The position numbers were made by a program, and so were the translations under genes. From assembly GCF_040361275.1 (NCBI RefSeq), contig NZ_APNH01000004.1, positions 62,001-126,000 of the forward strand: a stretch of 64,000 nucleotides of DNA, given 5' to 3'. Positions 8,863-18,543 of the stretch are shown here, piece after piece (within the stretch, counting starts at the first letter, position 1; each line of letters opens with the position of its first letter). This stretch comes from Salinisphaera sp. T31B1 (GTDB taxonomy: Bacteria; Pseudomonadota; Gammaproteobacteria; Nevskiales; Salinisphaeraceae). The notes under the pieces are model-generated. The model saw only the letters and a program-made list of their open reading frames with translations, was not told the origin of the DNA and ran no database searches.

Positions 8863-10122
8863 TCAGCGTTTGAACGGCCTGTCGTATACGGCACGATCCA
8901 GCTCGCCTTCACTCTGGCCGACCAGTGTGGTCACCATCAGGTCGCCGGCGACGTTCACGCTGGTGCGTGCCATATCGAGAATGCGATCGATGGCTGCGAC
9001 CATGCCGATTGCTTCCAGTGGCAGGCCGACCTGCGAGAGCACGATCGAAAGCATCACCAGCCCGGCGCCCGGTACACCCGCGGTGCCGATGGAAGCCAGC
9101 GTGCCGGTCAGAATGATCATGCCGTAGTCGGTCCAGGACAGGTCGATACCCATCATCTGGGCGATGAACAGCGCCACCACGCCCTGATAGATGGCGGTGC
9201 CGTCCATGTTGATGGTCGCACCCACGGGTAACACGAACGAGGCCACCCCGCGGGAGACGCCGAGGTTGTCCTGGGCACAGCGCAGGGACACCGGCAATGT
9301 GCCCGAGGACGACGCCGACGAATAGGCCACGATCAGCGCATCGAGACTCCCGCGCAGCCAACGCACCGGATTGAGTCGGCCGATGCCGGCCAGCAGACCG
9401 CTGTAGACGACCAGCACGTGCACCAGGCTGGCCAGATACGCCACGCCGATGACCTTGATCAGCGGCAAGAGCACATCGAGCCCGTGCTCGCCGGCCACGG
9501 CGGCGATCAGGCCGAACACGCCGATCGGCGCGAACGCCATGACGATTTCGGTGAGCTTGTACATGGCCTCGGCAAAGCTTTCGAACAGGCGAACCACGGG
9601 GTCGCCCTTTTCCCCGATGAGCACCAGCGAAATCGCAAGGCCGATCGCGAACACGATGATCTGCAGGATATTGGCGCTGGCCATCGCCTCGACCGGGTTC
9701 GTGGGGATGAGTCCGACCAGGATCTTGGTGAGCGTGGGTGCCTCCTGGGCATCGACTGGCGCGTCCACGCTCATTTCCACGCCGGCGCCCGGCTGGAACA
9801 GCGTCGATGCCGCCAGGCCGATGGCGATGGCGAAGGCGGTAGTCAGCAGATACAGCGCGATGGTGCGCAGCCCGATCCGACCCATTTTCTGCGGGTCGCG
9901 CATGGCGGTGATGCCGACGACCAGCGTCGAGAAGATCAGGGGCACGATCAGCATCTTGATCGCGTTGATGAACAGATCGCCCAGGGGTTGCAGCCAGGCG
10001 GCCCGTTCGCCCAGCAGAGCGCCCACAATGGCGCCAAGCACAAGACCGGCCAGGATCTGTTGCCACAACGGGAATCGGGCCCACAGGGTAAAAGGGCGGT
10101 AGGTTTCGTCGGGTTCGGTCAT
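8863..10122 (-). CDS. Dicarboxylate/amino-acid:cation symporter (DAACS family)
   Basis: Sodium- or proton-coupled importer of glutamate, aspartate or C4-dicarboxylates. The 419-aa protein carries the family's serine-rich re-entrant loop (SSASSSGTLPVS near residue 275) and the NMDGTAIYQG motif near residue 310 that forms part of the substrate site. It lies 70 bases downstream of the dehydratase-like gene on the same strand, suggesting one transcript and a substrate related to aspartate, hydroxyaspartate, serine or threonine. GltP and DctA are both possible matches, so I give no gene symbol. Confidence 0.9.
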   Translation of the reverse strand: MTEPDETYRPFTLWARFPLWQQILAGLVLGAIVGALLGERAAWLQPLGDLFINAIKMLIVPLIFSTLVVGITAMRDPQKMGRIGLRTIALYLLTTAFAIAIGLAASTLFQPGAGVEMSVDAPVDAQEAPTLTKILVGLIPTNPVEAMASANILQIIVFAIGLAISLVLIGEKGDPVVRLFESFAEAMYKLTEIVMAFAPIGVFGLIAAVAGEHGLDVLLPLIKVIGVAYLASLVHVLVVYSGLLAGIGRLNPVRWLRGSLDALIVAYSSASSSGTLPVSLRCAQDNLGVSRGVASFVLPVGATINMDGTAIYQGVVALFIAQMMGIDLSWTDYGMIILTGTLASIGTAGVPGAGLVMLSIVLSQVGLPLEAIGMVAAIDRILDMARTSVNVAGDLMVTTLVGQSEGELDRAVYDRPFKR

Positions 10123-10192
10123 GAAGGTGCTCGAAGTCCGGATAATCGCTTGCAGTATGCAATTATCGAGCCCCGGCCCCCCGTGCCTGCAA

Positions 10193-11203
10193 TCATCCCT
10201 TCGGCGTAGTCGTTGTCGTGTGCTGCCAGGGTAGACAGGCCAGGTCGACGTTGCCGCCGGTCAGGATGACGCCGACGCGGCGGTGGGCGAACGGCTCGGG
10301 TTGGGCGAGCACGGCGGCCAACGGCACCGCGCAGGAAGGCTCGATGACAATCTTCATCCGCTCCCAGGTCAGGCGCATGGCATCGACGATCTGTGCTTCG
10401 CTGGCCCGGAATATCGCGTCCACCTCGCTCGAGACGATCGACCAGGTGAGCTCGCCGAGCGATGCCTTGAGCCCATCGGCGATGGTGTCGGGGGCATCCT
10501 CGACCAGACGCCGCCCGGCGGCCAGTGAACGCCAGGCATCGTCGGCGTTGGCTGGCTCGCCGGCATAGACGGACAGCGATGGGCGAATACCGCGACATGC
10601 GATCGCGGTGCCGCTGATCAGCCCACCGCCGCCGATCGGCGCAATCACCGCATCCAGGTCGGGCACCTGTTCGAGCAGCTCGAGTGCGCAGCTGCCCTGG
10701 CCGGCGATCACGCGGCTATCGTCGAAAGGGTGCACGAACTCCGCGCCGGTTTTTTCCAGCACGTCGGCCACGGCCTCGGCGCGGGCCGTGTTCGTGGGTT
10801 GGCAAAACACGATGTCGGCGCCGTACCCGCGAACGGCATCGATCTTGGCGCGGGGCGCGGTGCGCGGCATGACCACGGTACAAGCGATGCCGCGACAGGC
10901 CGCGGCGCGCGCCAGCGCCATGCCGTGGTTGCCACTGGAATGGGTGGCCACGCCCCGGCGGGCCTGGTCGTCGGTGAGTGAGAATACCGCGTTGACCGCG
11001 CCGCGCGATTTGAACGCCCCGGCCTTCTGGAAGTTCTCGCATTTGAAAAACAGCGAGGCACCGCTCATCCGGTCAAAGGTCTCGCTGGTTAGCACCGGTG
11101 TGCGATGGATCCACGGCGCGATACGCGACCGGGCACGCTGGAGATCGTCGAGGGAAGGACGGTTCATGGGCATGGGAAAAAGCAGTGGGCGGGCCTTGTT
11201 CAT
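10193..11203 (-). CDS. PLP-dependent serine/threonine (or hydroxyaspartate) dehydratase
   Basis: Fold-type II PLP enzyme of the threonine dehydratase/serine racemase group. PLP lysine is in AGAFKSRGA, the phosphate-binding glycine loop is PIGGGGLISG, and the C-terminus has GVILTGGNVDL. It is a close paralogue of BhcB at 39002-39991; long blocks such as FKCENFQKAGAFK and RGVATHSSGNH are identical. The start is either the ATG at 11203 or that at 11173; neither has a strong ribosome site, and the frame upstream to 11383 is unlike the family. With the adjacent symporter it may catabolise an imported hydroxy-amino acid. Substrate is not decided by sequence. Confidence 0.83.
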   Translation of the reverse strand: MNKARPLLFPMPMNRPSLDDLQRARSRIAPWIHRTPVLTSETFDRMSGASLFFKCENFQKAGAFKSRGAVNAVFSLTDDQARRGVATHSSGNHGMALARAAACRGIACTVVMPRTAPRAKIDAVRGYGADIVFCQPTNTARAEAVADVLEKTGAEFVHPFDDSRVIAGQGSCALELLEQVPDLDAVIAPIGGGGLISGTAIACRGIRPSLSVYAGEPANADDAWRSLAAGRRLVEDAPDTIADGLKASLGELTWSIVSSEVDAIFRASEAQIVDAMRLTWERMKIVIEPSCAVPLAAVLAQPEPFAHRRVGVILTGGNVDLACLPWQHTTTTTPKG

Positions 11204-11501
11204 TCTGCCTGAACGCTGTCCCGTGGCCACGTGGCGACGATGAACCGCCCACGGCGGCGATCGCCGGTCGGCCTCGTCTGTCAGTGGCCCGTCAACGCGC
11301 GGCATGGGTGCGTACGCCGCCGCCTCACCGCCATATTCGGTCGAGGCCCGGGCTGGCGACGTCTCGTTGTGCGGCGGGCTCACCGCACGGCCGCATCCGG
11401 CGACGCATGAGCCGGTCTGCGGATACGGGCTCGCACGAAATCCGGCCAGACCCTAGAATCGAGCCCGATCCGATCGATTCGACTGCAAGGATGGCCGCTG
11501 C

Positions 11502-11720
11502 ATGATCATGCGTTTTGTCTGCGAGATAGACGGCGATGAGCATCTCGTGGATGCCGAGACGCCGGAACAGGCCGCTCAGGAGGCCGCCCGGCGTCACGCC
11601 GAACGACCCGGCCAGACGACCGCACCCGTCGGCCGCTACACGGTCAACGTGGCTGAAGCCAATGAGGCCGATCTGCCGCTGATCGCTGGCGACGACTACA
11701 TCGTCGATACCCGGCCCTGA
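11502..11720 (+). CDS. Small acidic protein, unknown
   Basis: A 72-aa predicted cytoplasmic protein beginning MIMRFVCEIDGDEHLVDAE. It has a short beta-rich start, a predicted helix (PEQAAQEAARRHAE) and an acidic C-terminus, without signal peptide or membrane segment. Codon third positions are GC-rich like the neighbours. The ribosome site is weak (AAGGATGG about 10 bases upstream). I do not recognise a family. It is flanked by a divergent dehydratase gene and a convergent SDR gene. Confidence 0.5.
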   Translation: MIMRFVCEIDGDEHLVDAETPEQAAQEAARRHAERPGQTTAPVGRYTVNVAEANEADLPLIAGDDYIVDTRP

Positions 11721-11765
11721 GGAGATCGCCCCGCAGGTCGGCCGACCGTCGGGGCGATCGCGGCA

Positions 11766-12560
11766 TCAGGCGATGCTGTCGACCACGCCGCCGTCGACGC
11801 GCAGCGCCGCGCCGGTGGTCGCCGAGGCCAGCGGCGAAGCGGCATAGATGACCATGTTGGCCACTTCCTCGACCGTGGCCGCACGCTGGATAATCGAACT
11901 CGGTCGTTCCTTTTTCACGAATTCCGCGGCGAACGCCTCCATCGACTGGCCGCTGTCCTGCTGGCCGTCGTGCAGCATGTCCTGGACACCCTCGGACAGG
12001 GTCGGCCCCGGCAGGACAGCGTTGACGGTTACGCCGGTGCCCGCGAGACGCTTGGCCAGACCGCGCGAGATCGACAGATAGGCGGTCTTGGTAAAGCCGT
12101 AATGGATCATGTCGGCGGGTATATTCAAGCCCGATTCGGACGACAGGAAGATGACCCGGCCCCAGCCGGCCTCGACCATCGCCGGCGTGTAGGCTCGGCT
12201 CAGGCGCACCCCGGACATCACATTGACATCGAAAAACCGCTGCCACTCGTCGTCGGGGATATCGTAGAAATCATGCGGGCCGAACAGACCGACATTGTTG
12301 ACCAGAATATCGACCCTCGGCTCGGCGTCGACCAACTCACGGCAGCCATCGGCCGTACCAAGATCGGCGGCCACACCCCGGAACACCGCGTGCGGTTGTC
12401 TTGCGCGGAGGGTCTCGAGAGCCGTATCGACACGCGCCTGTGTACGGCCGTTGACGATGACCGTTGCGCCGCTTTCGGCCAGACCTTCGGCGATGGCCAG
12501 GCCGATGCCCACCGTCGAACCGGTCACGAGCGCGGTCTTGTCCTTGAAATCGATCTGCAT
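11766..12560 (-). CDS. SDR family NAD(P)-dependent oxidoreductase
   Basis: Short-chain dehydrogenase/reductase of 264 aa from the ATG at 12560, which has AGGAA upstream; the frame continues to 12623 without support. Cofactor motif TGSTVGIGLAIAE near residue 15, NNVG near 90, catalytic Ser in FLSSESG near 140 and the Tyr-x3-Lys as YGFTKTAY near 155. Lacks the usual Arg/Asp determinant I could use with confidence to choose NAD or NADP. It is monocistronic; the substrate is unknown. Confidence 0.87.
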   Translation of the reverse strand: MQIDFKDKTALVTGSTVGIGLAIAEGLAESGATVIVNGRTQARVDTALETLRARQPHAVFRGVAADLGTADGCRELVDAEPRVDILVNNVGLFGPHDFYDIPDDEWQRFFDVNVMSGVRLSRAYTPAMVEAGWGRVIFLSSESGLNIPADMIHYGFTKTAYLSISRGLAKRLAGTGVTVNAVLPGPTLSEGVQDMLHDGQQDSGQSMEAFAAEFVKKERPSSIIQRAATVEEVANMVIYAASPLASATTGAALRVDGGVVDSIA

Positions 12561-12815
12561 ACGAATTCCTGTGATGACGAATGAAACAACACAACAGCGA
12601 ACATGCGTGCGTGACGGTCTCAATCAAGCGATGGCACCGACGCCGGCACTGGCACGGTGATTGCTGTAACCCGAGCACAATGCGTGGCCCGGCCGGTGGC
12701 GGCTCATTAGACGTATGGCGCCTTTTGCCGCGCCACCGGTTGGACTAGACTCGAAAAACGCGCCGCGTTGCGGCGAGGCTTTATTACCATCACATGGGCG
12801 GGGGTACCTAACACC

Positions 12816-13814
12816 ATGATTTCGAAAACACTCAGAATCGTCATCGCGGCGACGCTGGTCTTCGGCGTTGTCGCGCTGGCCGGGGCCAAGACCTTCATCA
12901 CGATCGGCTCGGGCTCGACCACGGGTCTGTACTATCCGACCGCGGTCGGCATGGCCAAGATTCTCAACGAGGCCGGCACCGACGTGCGGGCCAACGCGCG
13001 TTCGACCGGCGGTTCGGTGTTCAACGATCGTGCCGTGGGCGCAGGCCAGCTGCAGATGGGCATCAGCCAGAACAACGTCGCCTACTATGCCTACAACGGC
13101 ACCGGCGTCGAGGCCTTCCAGGACAAGCCGGTGAAGAATCTGCGTGGCGTGGCCGTGCTGTATCCGGAAACCATCCAGATCCTGGCCCGCAAGGATTCCG
13201 ACATCAAGACGATTGCCGACATGAAGGGCAAGCGCGTCTATGTAGGGGATATCGGCTCGGGTACGGAGCAGGATGTCAAGAACCTGTTCGGTGCTTTCGA
13301 CATGTCGATCGATGATCTCAAGGCGCCGGTGCGCGGCAGCGCGGGATCCGCCGTCGGCCTGCTGCGCGACGGTCAGATCGATGCCATGTTCTACACCGTC
13401 GGCCTGGGTGCGTCGGCGATCACCGAAGCGGCGCAGACGGCGCCGATCAACCTGGTGTCGGTGGACCCGTCCAAGATCGAGCAGCTCCATGCCAAGTACC
13501 CGTTCTATACCGAGATCGACATTCCCGGCGGCACCTATCCGGGCATGGATGAAGACGCCACCGCCGTCACGCTCAAGGCGATGCTGGTGACCTCCTCGGA
13601 TCTGTCGGAAGACGCGGTCTATCAGTTCATGGAAACCGTGTTCTCCAAGAGCCAGAAGGCGTTCTACAACGATATCCAGAACCCGAACCTGAAGAAGTAC
13701 TTCACCCTGGACACCGCCCTGGAGGGCATGTCCATCCCGCTGCATCCGGGCGCCGTGAAATTCTTCAAGCAGCACGATATCGAGATCACGGATGACCTGA
13801 TGCCCCCGTCCTGA
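12816..13814 (+). CDS. TRAP transporter solute-binding protein, TAXI family
   Basis: Periplasmic receptor of a TRAP carrier. The 332-aa protein has an N-terminal signal segment (about residues 1-24, ending VALAGAK) and the TAXI pattern GSGSTTGLYYPTAVGMAKIL, RSTGGSVFN, and GDIGSGTEQDVKNL. I chose the ATG at 12816 because the upstream extension to 12768 lacks homology. The membrane component follows after a terminator hairpin. TAXI systems import dicarboxylates, glutamate or similar acids; the ligand is not known here. Confidence 0.9.
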   Translation: MISKTLRIVIAATLVFGVVALAGAKTFITIGSGSTTGLYYPTAVGMAKILNEAGTDVRANARSTGGSVFNDRAVGAGQLQMGISQNNVAYYAYNGTGVEAFQDKPVKNLRGVAVLYPETIQILARKDSDIKTIADMKGKRVYVGDIGSGTEQDVKNLFGAFDMSIDDLKAPVRGSAGSAVGLLRDGQIDAMFYTVGLGASAITEAAQTAPINLVSVDPSKIEQLHAKYPFYTEIDIPGGTYPGMDEDATAVTLKAMLVTSSDLSEDAVYQFMETVFSKSQKAFYNDIQNPNLKKYFTLDTALEGMSIPLHPGAVKFFKQHDIEITDDLMPPS

Positions 13815-13846
13815 TTCGAACGACAGGACGCTGGGTTGAATGACCG

Positions 13847-13876
13847 GACCCCGGCCGCGCTGGTCGGGGTCTTTTT
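13847..13876 (+). terminator. Hairpin terminator between TRAP receptor and permease genes
   Basis: GACCCCG at 13847-13853 pairs with CGGGGTC at 13865-13871, with an 11-base loop and TTTTT at 13872-13876. It sits inside the operon, so it probably reduces but does not abolish transcription into the permease gene, favouring excess binding protein. Confidence 0.75.
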
Positions 13877-13897
13877 GCTTGGCACTCTCGGACGGGG

Positions 13898-15928
13898 ATG
13901 AACAGCAAGATGAGCGAGCATGTAAGCACCGAAGCCGAAGACATCGTCAAGGGCGAATACGGCGGGCGCGAACCGAACATCGTCTGGCAGCGCTGGCTGC
14001 TCGTGATCATCGCCGTGGCGTGGAGTCTGTTCCAGCTCTACGCGAGCTACTTCGGTACCCTGAATCCGCAGAAGATCGGCTCCATCCATCTCGCGTTCGG
14101 CTTTGCGCTCGCCTTCCTGGCCTATCCGTGCAAGGGCGGGGCGGTCGACCGCATCCCCTGGTACGACTGGCTTCTGGCCGCGGCGAGCGTCGCCACCGCG
14201 CTGTATATCCTGTTCGACTACTACAATATCGTAGTCATCCAGGGCGGCCTGCCGACCACCCGGGATGTCTGGGTCGGCTCTGCACTGATTGTCTTCCTGA
14301 CCATCGCCGCCAGCCGGATCATCGGCTTCGCGCTGCCGATCATCGCCGGCATCATCGTGATCTACGGCATCACCGGCCCGGCCGGCATCATCCCGCTGAC
14401 GCCGCCGGATGTGTTGTATCTGCACAACGGCTACGACTGGCCGCAGGTCATCCAGCAGCTCTATATCACCACGGAGGGCATCTGGGGCACCCCGATCCAG
14501 GTGTCGGCGACGTTCGTGTTCCTGTTCGTGCTGTTCGGCGCACTGCTGGACAAGGCCGGCGCCGGTCAGTACTTCGTCGATCTGGCCTACAGCGGTCTGG
14601 GCACCTTCCGCGGCGGCCCGGCCAAGGCGTCGGTCGTGGCCAGCCTGCTCACCGGCGTGATCTCGGGTTCGTCCACCGCCAATACCGTGACCACCGGCAC
14701 GTTCACCATTCCCCTGATGAAGAAGATCGGTTATCCGCCGGTCAAGGCGGGCGCGACCGAGGTCGCGGCGTCGGTCAACGGTCAGCTCATGCCACCGATC
14801 ATGGGGGCGGCGGCCTTCATCATGGCCACCTTCATCAACATGCCCTATTCACAGCTGGTCATTCACGCGATCGTACCGGCGGTGCTGACCTATCTGGGCC
14901 TGTTGTACGTGGTGCATCTGGAAGCCCTCAAGCTCGGTCTCAAGGGCATGCCGCGCGCCGAGCTGCCCCCGTTCTGGCCGACCTTCATCAGGGGCGTGCA
15001 TTATCTGCTGCCGGTGGCCTTCTTGCTCTACGAGTTGATGTGGGTGCAGCTGACGCCCGAACGCAGTGCACTCAACGCCACCTTCGCGCTCATGGGCCTG
15101 ATTCTGGTGCAGGAGGCCGTCAAGGGTCTGCGTGGCAAGGGCGGAATCGCCCGCGGTCTCTGGCAGGGCGTGCGCCTGGTGGTCGAAGGTCTGGAACTCG
15201 GCGCCCGCAACATGACCACCATCGCCATCGCCACAGCGGCCGCCGGCATCATCGTGGGCATGGTCACGATGACCAATCTGGGCTACGGGCTCACCCAGGT
15301 GCTGGACGTGCTCTCAGGCGGCAATGTCTGGATCGTGCTGATTCTGTCGGCGATCACCTCGCTGATTCTGGGCATCGGCCTGCCCACTACCGCCAACTAT
15401 ATCGTTATGGCCGCACTGGTCGCCCCGGTGATCGTGAATCTGTCGCAAGCCGCGGGCATGGACGTGCCGCTGGTGGCCGTGCACCTGTTCGTGTTCTATT
15501 TCGGCATCCTGGCCGACGACACGCCGCCGGTGGGCCTGGCCGCGTATGCGGCCGCCGCCATATCGCGCGCGGACCCGATCGCCACCGGTGTTCAGGGATT
15601 CATCTATGACCTGCGTACGGCGATTCTGCCGTTCATGTTCTTTTTCAACCCGCAGCTGCTGCTCATCGATGTGGGCAGCTGGTACAACGGCGCGTGGGTG
15701 ATCGCCACCGCGCTGGCCGGCATGCTCGGTTTCGTCGCCGCCACCCAGGGCTACCTGCAGATCCGCATGTACTGGTCCGAGCGGCTGGTGATGCTGGCCG
15801 GCGCGCTCCTGATGATCAAGCCGGGCGGCTGGACCGATGCCCTGGGCATCGCGCTCATGGCCGCGGTCGTGTTCTTTCATCGGTATCGGGCCGGCAACGA
15901 TCCGGGGACGGTCGCCGGGACGGCGTGA
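13898..15928 (+). CDS. TRAP transporter fused permease (DctQM-like)
   Basis: Single-chain TRAP membrane protein of 676 aa in which the small and large permease subunits are fused, as is normal for TAXI-type systems. It has many hydrophobic segments and the large-subunit family features: FRGGPAKASVVASLLTGVISGSS near residues 230-250, and the repeated GLPTTANYI and DDTPPVG motifs in the C-terminal half. It begins MNSKMSEHV at 13898; a second ATG at 13910 is possible. Ion (Na+) coupled uptake together with the TAXI receptor gene upstream. Confidence 0.9.
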   Translation: MNSKMSEHVSTEAEDIVKGEYGGREPNIVWQRWLLVIIAVAWSLFQLYASYFGTLNPQKIGSIHLAFGFALAFLAYPCKGGAVDRIPWYDWLLAAASVATALYILFDYYNIVVIQGGLPTTRDVWVGSALIVFLTIAASRIIGFALPIIAGIIVIYGITGPAGIIPLTPPDVLYLHNGYDWPQVIQQLYITTEGIWGTPIQVSATFVFLFVLFGALLDKAGAGQYFVDLAYSGLGTFRGGPAKASVVASLLTGVISGSSTANTVTTGTFTIPLMKKIGYPPVKAGATEVAASVNGQLMPPIMGAAAFIMATFINMPYSQLVIHAIVPAVLTYLGLLYVVHLEALKLGLKGMPRAELPPFWPTFIRGVHYLLPVAFLLYELMWVQLTPERSALNATFALMGLILVQEAVKGLRGKGGIARGLWQGVRLVVEGLELGARNMTTIAIATAAAGIIVGMVTMTNLGYGLTQVLDVLSGGNVWIVLILSAITSLILGIGLPTTANYIVMAALVAPVIVNLSQAAGMDVPLVAVHLFVFYFGILADDTPPVGLAAYAAAAISRADPIATGVQGFIYDLRTAILPFMFFFNPQLLLIDVGSWYNGAWVIATALAGMLGFVAATQGYLQIRMYWSERLVMLAGALLMIKPGGWTDALGIALMAAVVFFHRYRAGNDPGTVAGTA

Positions 15929-16667
15929 CGGCCGCGGTCCCGGTCGCGGCACGGGAAGTCGGCCCGGTCGGCTCGAAGATCGGGTGGCTGTCGGTATGGC
16001 GTCGCTCCCCGCAGTCCCAACCGCCGCCGGGGTGTTGTTGTTACGGCTCATGGCACGTCGGTCAACGGGCGTGGTCGGTCGTGTCGGCCGGCCAGCTGAG
16101 CGGCTCCCGTCGTGGTCGATCGTCGCGTGCGAGCCCGCGTGCGATGCTTCAGCGCGCGTGTCGGGAAGGCCCTTTCGCCGGCTGCGCCAGAAGAGACAAT
16201 CGACGAGCGTGCCGGGCGAGGGGCGCACCGCGGGGTGGCTGGATCGCGCAATCCGACGCACAGACCGGAACTCGATCAAGTACAGAACTTGGTTCGGGAA
16301 TCTCGAGGGTCAGGTCATGCTCGTGCGTATTCGCCCCGTCGCGCGGCGACATGGACGCACGTCGGCGAGGGGGGTGACCGGCGTACCGCGCCGGCCCGGG
16401 CAGCTTGTCTGAGACCGGCCCGAACGATCCGAACCTGAAATCGTTCTGGAGCCGCATCTCGTCGGCACGGGCATCTGCGTGAAGCGGCCTAGTCGACGCT
16501 GTGTCGACAGCCCTCAACCGGGGGCTGGAAGTTTGCCTGGTCGCAAGTGCAGCAGCACGCCGGGGAATCGGAAATGGGGCACGCTGCGGACATCCGATCG
16601 ATCACGCGCGTGCCGCCATTATGGCCCTGGGTTACCCCGGTACGCGCGATCGCCACAATTCCTGACT
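15929..16667. other. Gene-free stretch
   Basis: About 740 bases between the TRAP permease and the terminator of the lipoprotein gene. Overlapping short frames on both strands are Arg-rich and lack ribosome sites or domains. I saw no RNA gene or repeat. Confidence 0.5.
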
Positions 16668-16706
16668 AAAAAAGACAAAAAAAGGCCCGGCATGCATGCC
16701 GGGCCT
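16668..16706 (-). terminator. Intrinsic terminator of the lipoprotein gene
   Basis: A perfect 24-base palindrome, AGGCCCGGCATG at 16683-16694 with CATGCCGGGCCT at 16695-16706. It is flanked on the low-coordinate side by A-runs, which read as a T-tract after the hairpin on the minus strand. It begins 30 bases after the lipoprotein stop codon. Confidence 0.85.
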
Positions 16707-16735
16707 GAACAGATAACGGCAGGTTCAGCGTAAAC

Positions 16736-17194
16736 CTAGCGGTCGGGCTGGCTCTGTTGCCATTGTTGATACTGTTTCCATTCCTGCCAGTCCTTGAAGC
16801 GTTGGTATTCCGGGGAGTCCTTGGACATGTTCCGGAAACGCTTGTAGTCCTGGAAATCCTGAAAGTCCTGACGCTGGGCTGCCGACGGCTCGGGCATCGG
16901 CTGCGGCTGAGCCGCCACCGGGGTGGCCGACGAGTCGGCCGTTTGGGTATTGCCGCGGTTGATCAGCGCCGGCTGGGAACGATCGGACGAATAGACGCGG
17001 ACCCCGTCGTCATACGAGCCCTGATCGTCGGGCGCCAGAAGACCGGGGCCTTCGGCCATGCGGTCGCCGGAGCCCGCCAGGTTGTCGTAATCGGCGGGTT
17101 GGGTATGCACGCCCGCACAACCGACGAGCAGCATCGCAGATGCGATGCTGCCCGCGGCAAGGCGTGATGTGGTTCGGGTCACGCGTTGTTTCAT
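16736..17194 (-). CDS. Putative lipoprotein, unknown
   Basis: 152 aa with a lipoprotein signal peptide: basic start, hydrophobic core and lipobox LLVGC with the acylated cysteine at residue 26. The middle is low-complexity, rich in Pro, Gln and Ala; the C-terminal about 45 residues are rich in Gln, Trp, Tyr, Phe, Asp and Lys (for example FQDFQDYKRF and WQEWKQYQQW), suggesting an amphipathic helix. Function unknown. It lies just downstream of the porin gene (20 bases apart) on the same strand, so it may share the porin's transcript, and has its own strong terminator. Confidence 0.72.
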   Translation of the reverse strand: MKQRVTRTTSRLAAGSIASAMLLVGCAGVHTQPADYDNLAGSGDRMAEGPGLLAPDDQGSYDDGVRVYSSDRSQPALINRGNTQTADSSATPVAAQPQPMPEPSAAQRQDFQDFQDYKRFRNMSKDSPEYQRFKDWQEWKQYQQWQQSQPDR

Positions 17195-17213
17195 ACTCGG
17201 ATCGTTCCAGCTT

Positions 17214-18371
17214 TTAGAGGAATTTCAGGCGGGTGCCGAGGTACAGGGCATTGATGTCCTGGGCGTCGACGTCGGACCCACTTGAAACAACATTGCCAGC
17301 GTCGTCCTTATTCGTGAAGTCAGCATTATCCAGCGTGTACAAGTGGTACGAAGCGTACAGCTCGACGCTCTTCATCCAGTTGTATACATAGGCCAGACCG
17401 TAGCCGCTCGCTTCACTGCCGTCGTTGAGCAGATCGTTGGTCTGATTATAGCTCAGTTCGAAGTGATGCTTGTCGATGATATAGCCGACGCTGGCATAGT
17501 AGTTGTCGGCACTCGGGTCGCCGTTCTTGTAGTTCCGGTGCTTGTAGGAGCCGGTGAAGTTCAGGCCCGAGGGCAGCAGCAGCGAAGCCGATCCGCCGGC
17601 CTCCTGGAAACGCGCGCCGTCGTTGATAACGGTGCCGTCGGGTTCGATATCGCGGCTTTGCGACTGACTGTCGAGATAGACACCGACTAAGCCAAACTTG
17701 CCCCCATTAGCGAAATCGCTCTCATAGCGACCGGCGAGTTCATAGGCGTGGCCATTATCTAGGCTGGCCGACAAAACCGCGCCGCCGATGCTCGGCGTGT
17801 CGTAGCGCACGGCATTCTGGCGCGACAGGGAATCGAATGGATTGAGCGCGCCGCTCAGGTTGGTAATCGTGTTGCCGTCATTGTCCAGAAAGCTGATGCC
17901 GGCATGGTAAAAGGAGGCAGCGTTGCCGCCGCCCAGATACATAGCGCCGGAATAGTTCAGCTCGGAGGAGCCGTTGCCCGCGCCGTCGAGCTTGCCGAAC
18001 GTCAGACGACCGAAGTTGCCTTCGAGGTAGATGTTGGCCAGACGATTGTCGAGGAAGTCGCCGTTGTCGCCGCCGCCGTTGTTGACATCGAACGATGTCG
18101 AAGTATTTTCGTTGAGGCCGATTTCGTAGGCGAAGCCGAGCGTCATGCCGTTGTCGAGCGCCTGATCGCCCGTGAAGCGGAAACGGGAGTTCGAGCCGAC
18201 GTTGTCGACGAAGCCGATGTCCGAATCCTCGCCATTGTCGGCGGCGATCATGGCACGGTCGACCTGACCGGAGATCTTGAAGTCGATTGCCTGTGCCGGC
18301 AGGGCGAAGCCCAGCAGCGTGGCGGCAGACAGCGTCGAACCGAGAACGATTCGAGGACCAAAACTGTTCAT
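17214..18371 (-). CDS. Gram-negative outer-membrane porin
   Basis: 385 aa from the ATG at 18371 (GGGGAG 8 bases upstream). Residues 1-28 form a signal peptide ending ALPAQA, followed by IDFKISGQVDRA, a typical first strand of trimeric porins. Alternating hydrophobic strands run to a C-terminal Phe-Leu (LYLGTRLKFL), close to the expected aromatic end. FRFTGDQALDNGMTLGFAYEIG and GRLTFGKLDGAGN match general porins. It forms a passive outer-membrane channel for small polar solutes. The open frame continues to 18692 through the leader and is not coding there. Confidence 0.88.
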   Translation of the reverse strand: MNSFGPRIVLGSTLSAATLLGFALPAQAIDFKISGQVDRAMIAADNGEDSDIGFVDNVGSNSRFRFTGDQALDNGMTLGFAYEIGLNENTSTSFDVNNGGGDNGDFLDNRLANIYLEGNFGRLTFGKLDGAGNGSSELNYSGAMYLGGGNAASFYHAGISFLDNDGNTITNLSGALNPFDSLSRQNAVRYDTPSIGGAVLSASLDNGHAYELAGRYESDFANGGKFGLVGVYLDSQSQSRDIEPDGTVINDGARFQEAGGSASLLLPSGLNFTGSYKHRNYKNGDPSADNYYASVGYIIDKHHFELSYNQTNDLLNDGSEASGYGLAYVYNWMKSVELYASYHLYTLDNADFTNKDDAGNVVSSGSDVDAQDINALYLGTRLKFL

Positions 18372-18543
18372 GAGATGTACTCCCCAAGAATGGTGCCGCC
18401 GGTACTCGTCGATTGGTTGAGCCAGACGGTGCGGGCCCATCACCAATGACGACCCCGTGGATAGAAAACTCCCCTTCTCGACCTGCGATATCGATACATG
18501 CCGGTATGACGATGCGACCGAAAATTGCGGGCCGAGCACAAGG

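Noticed and set aside
16149-16517. Overlapping frames on both strands upstream of the lipoprotein terminator
   Set aside because: Short, Arg-rich, without start signals; nothing to separate them from chance.
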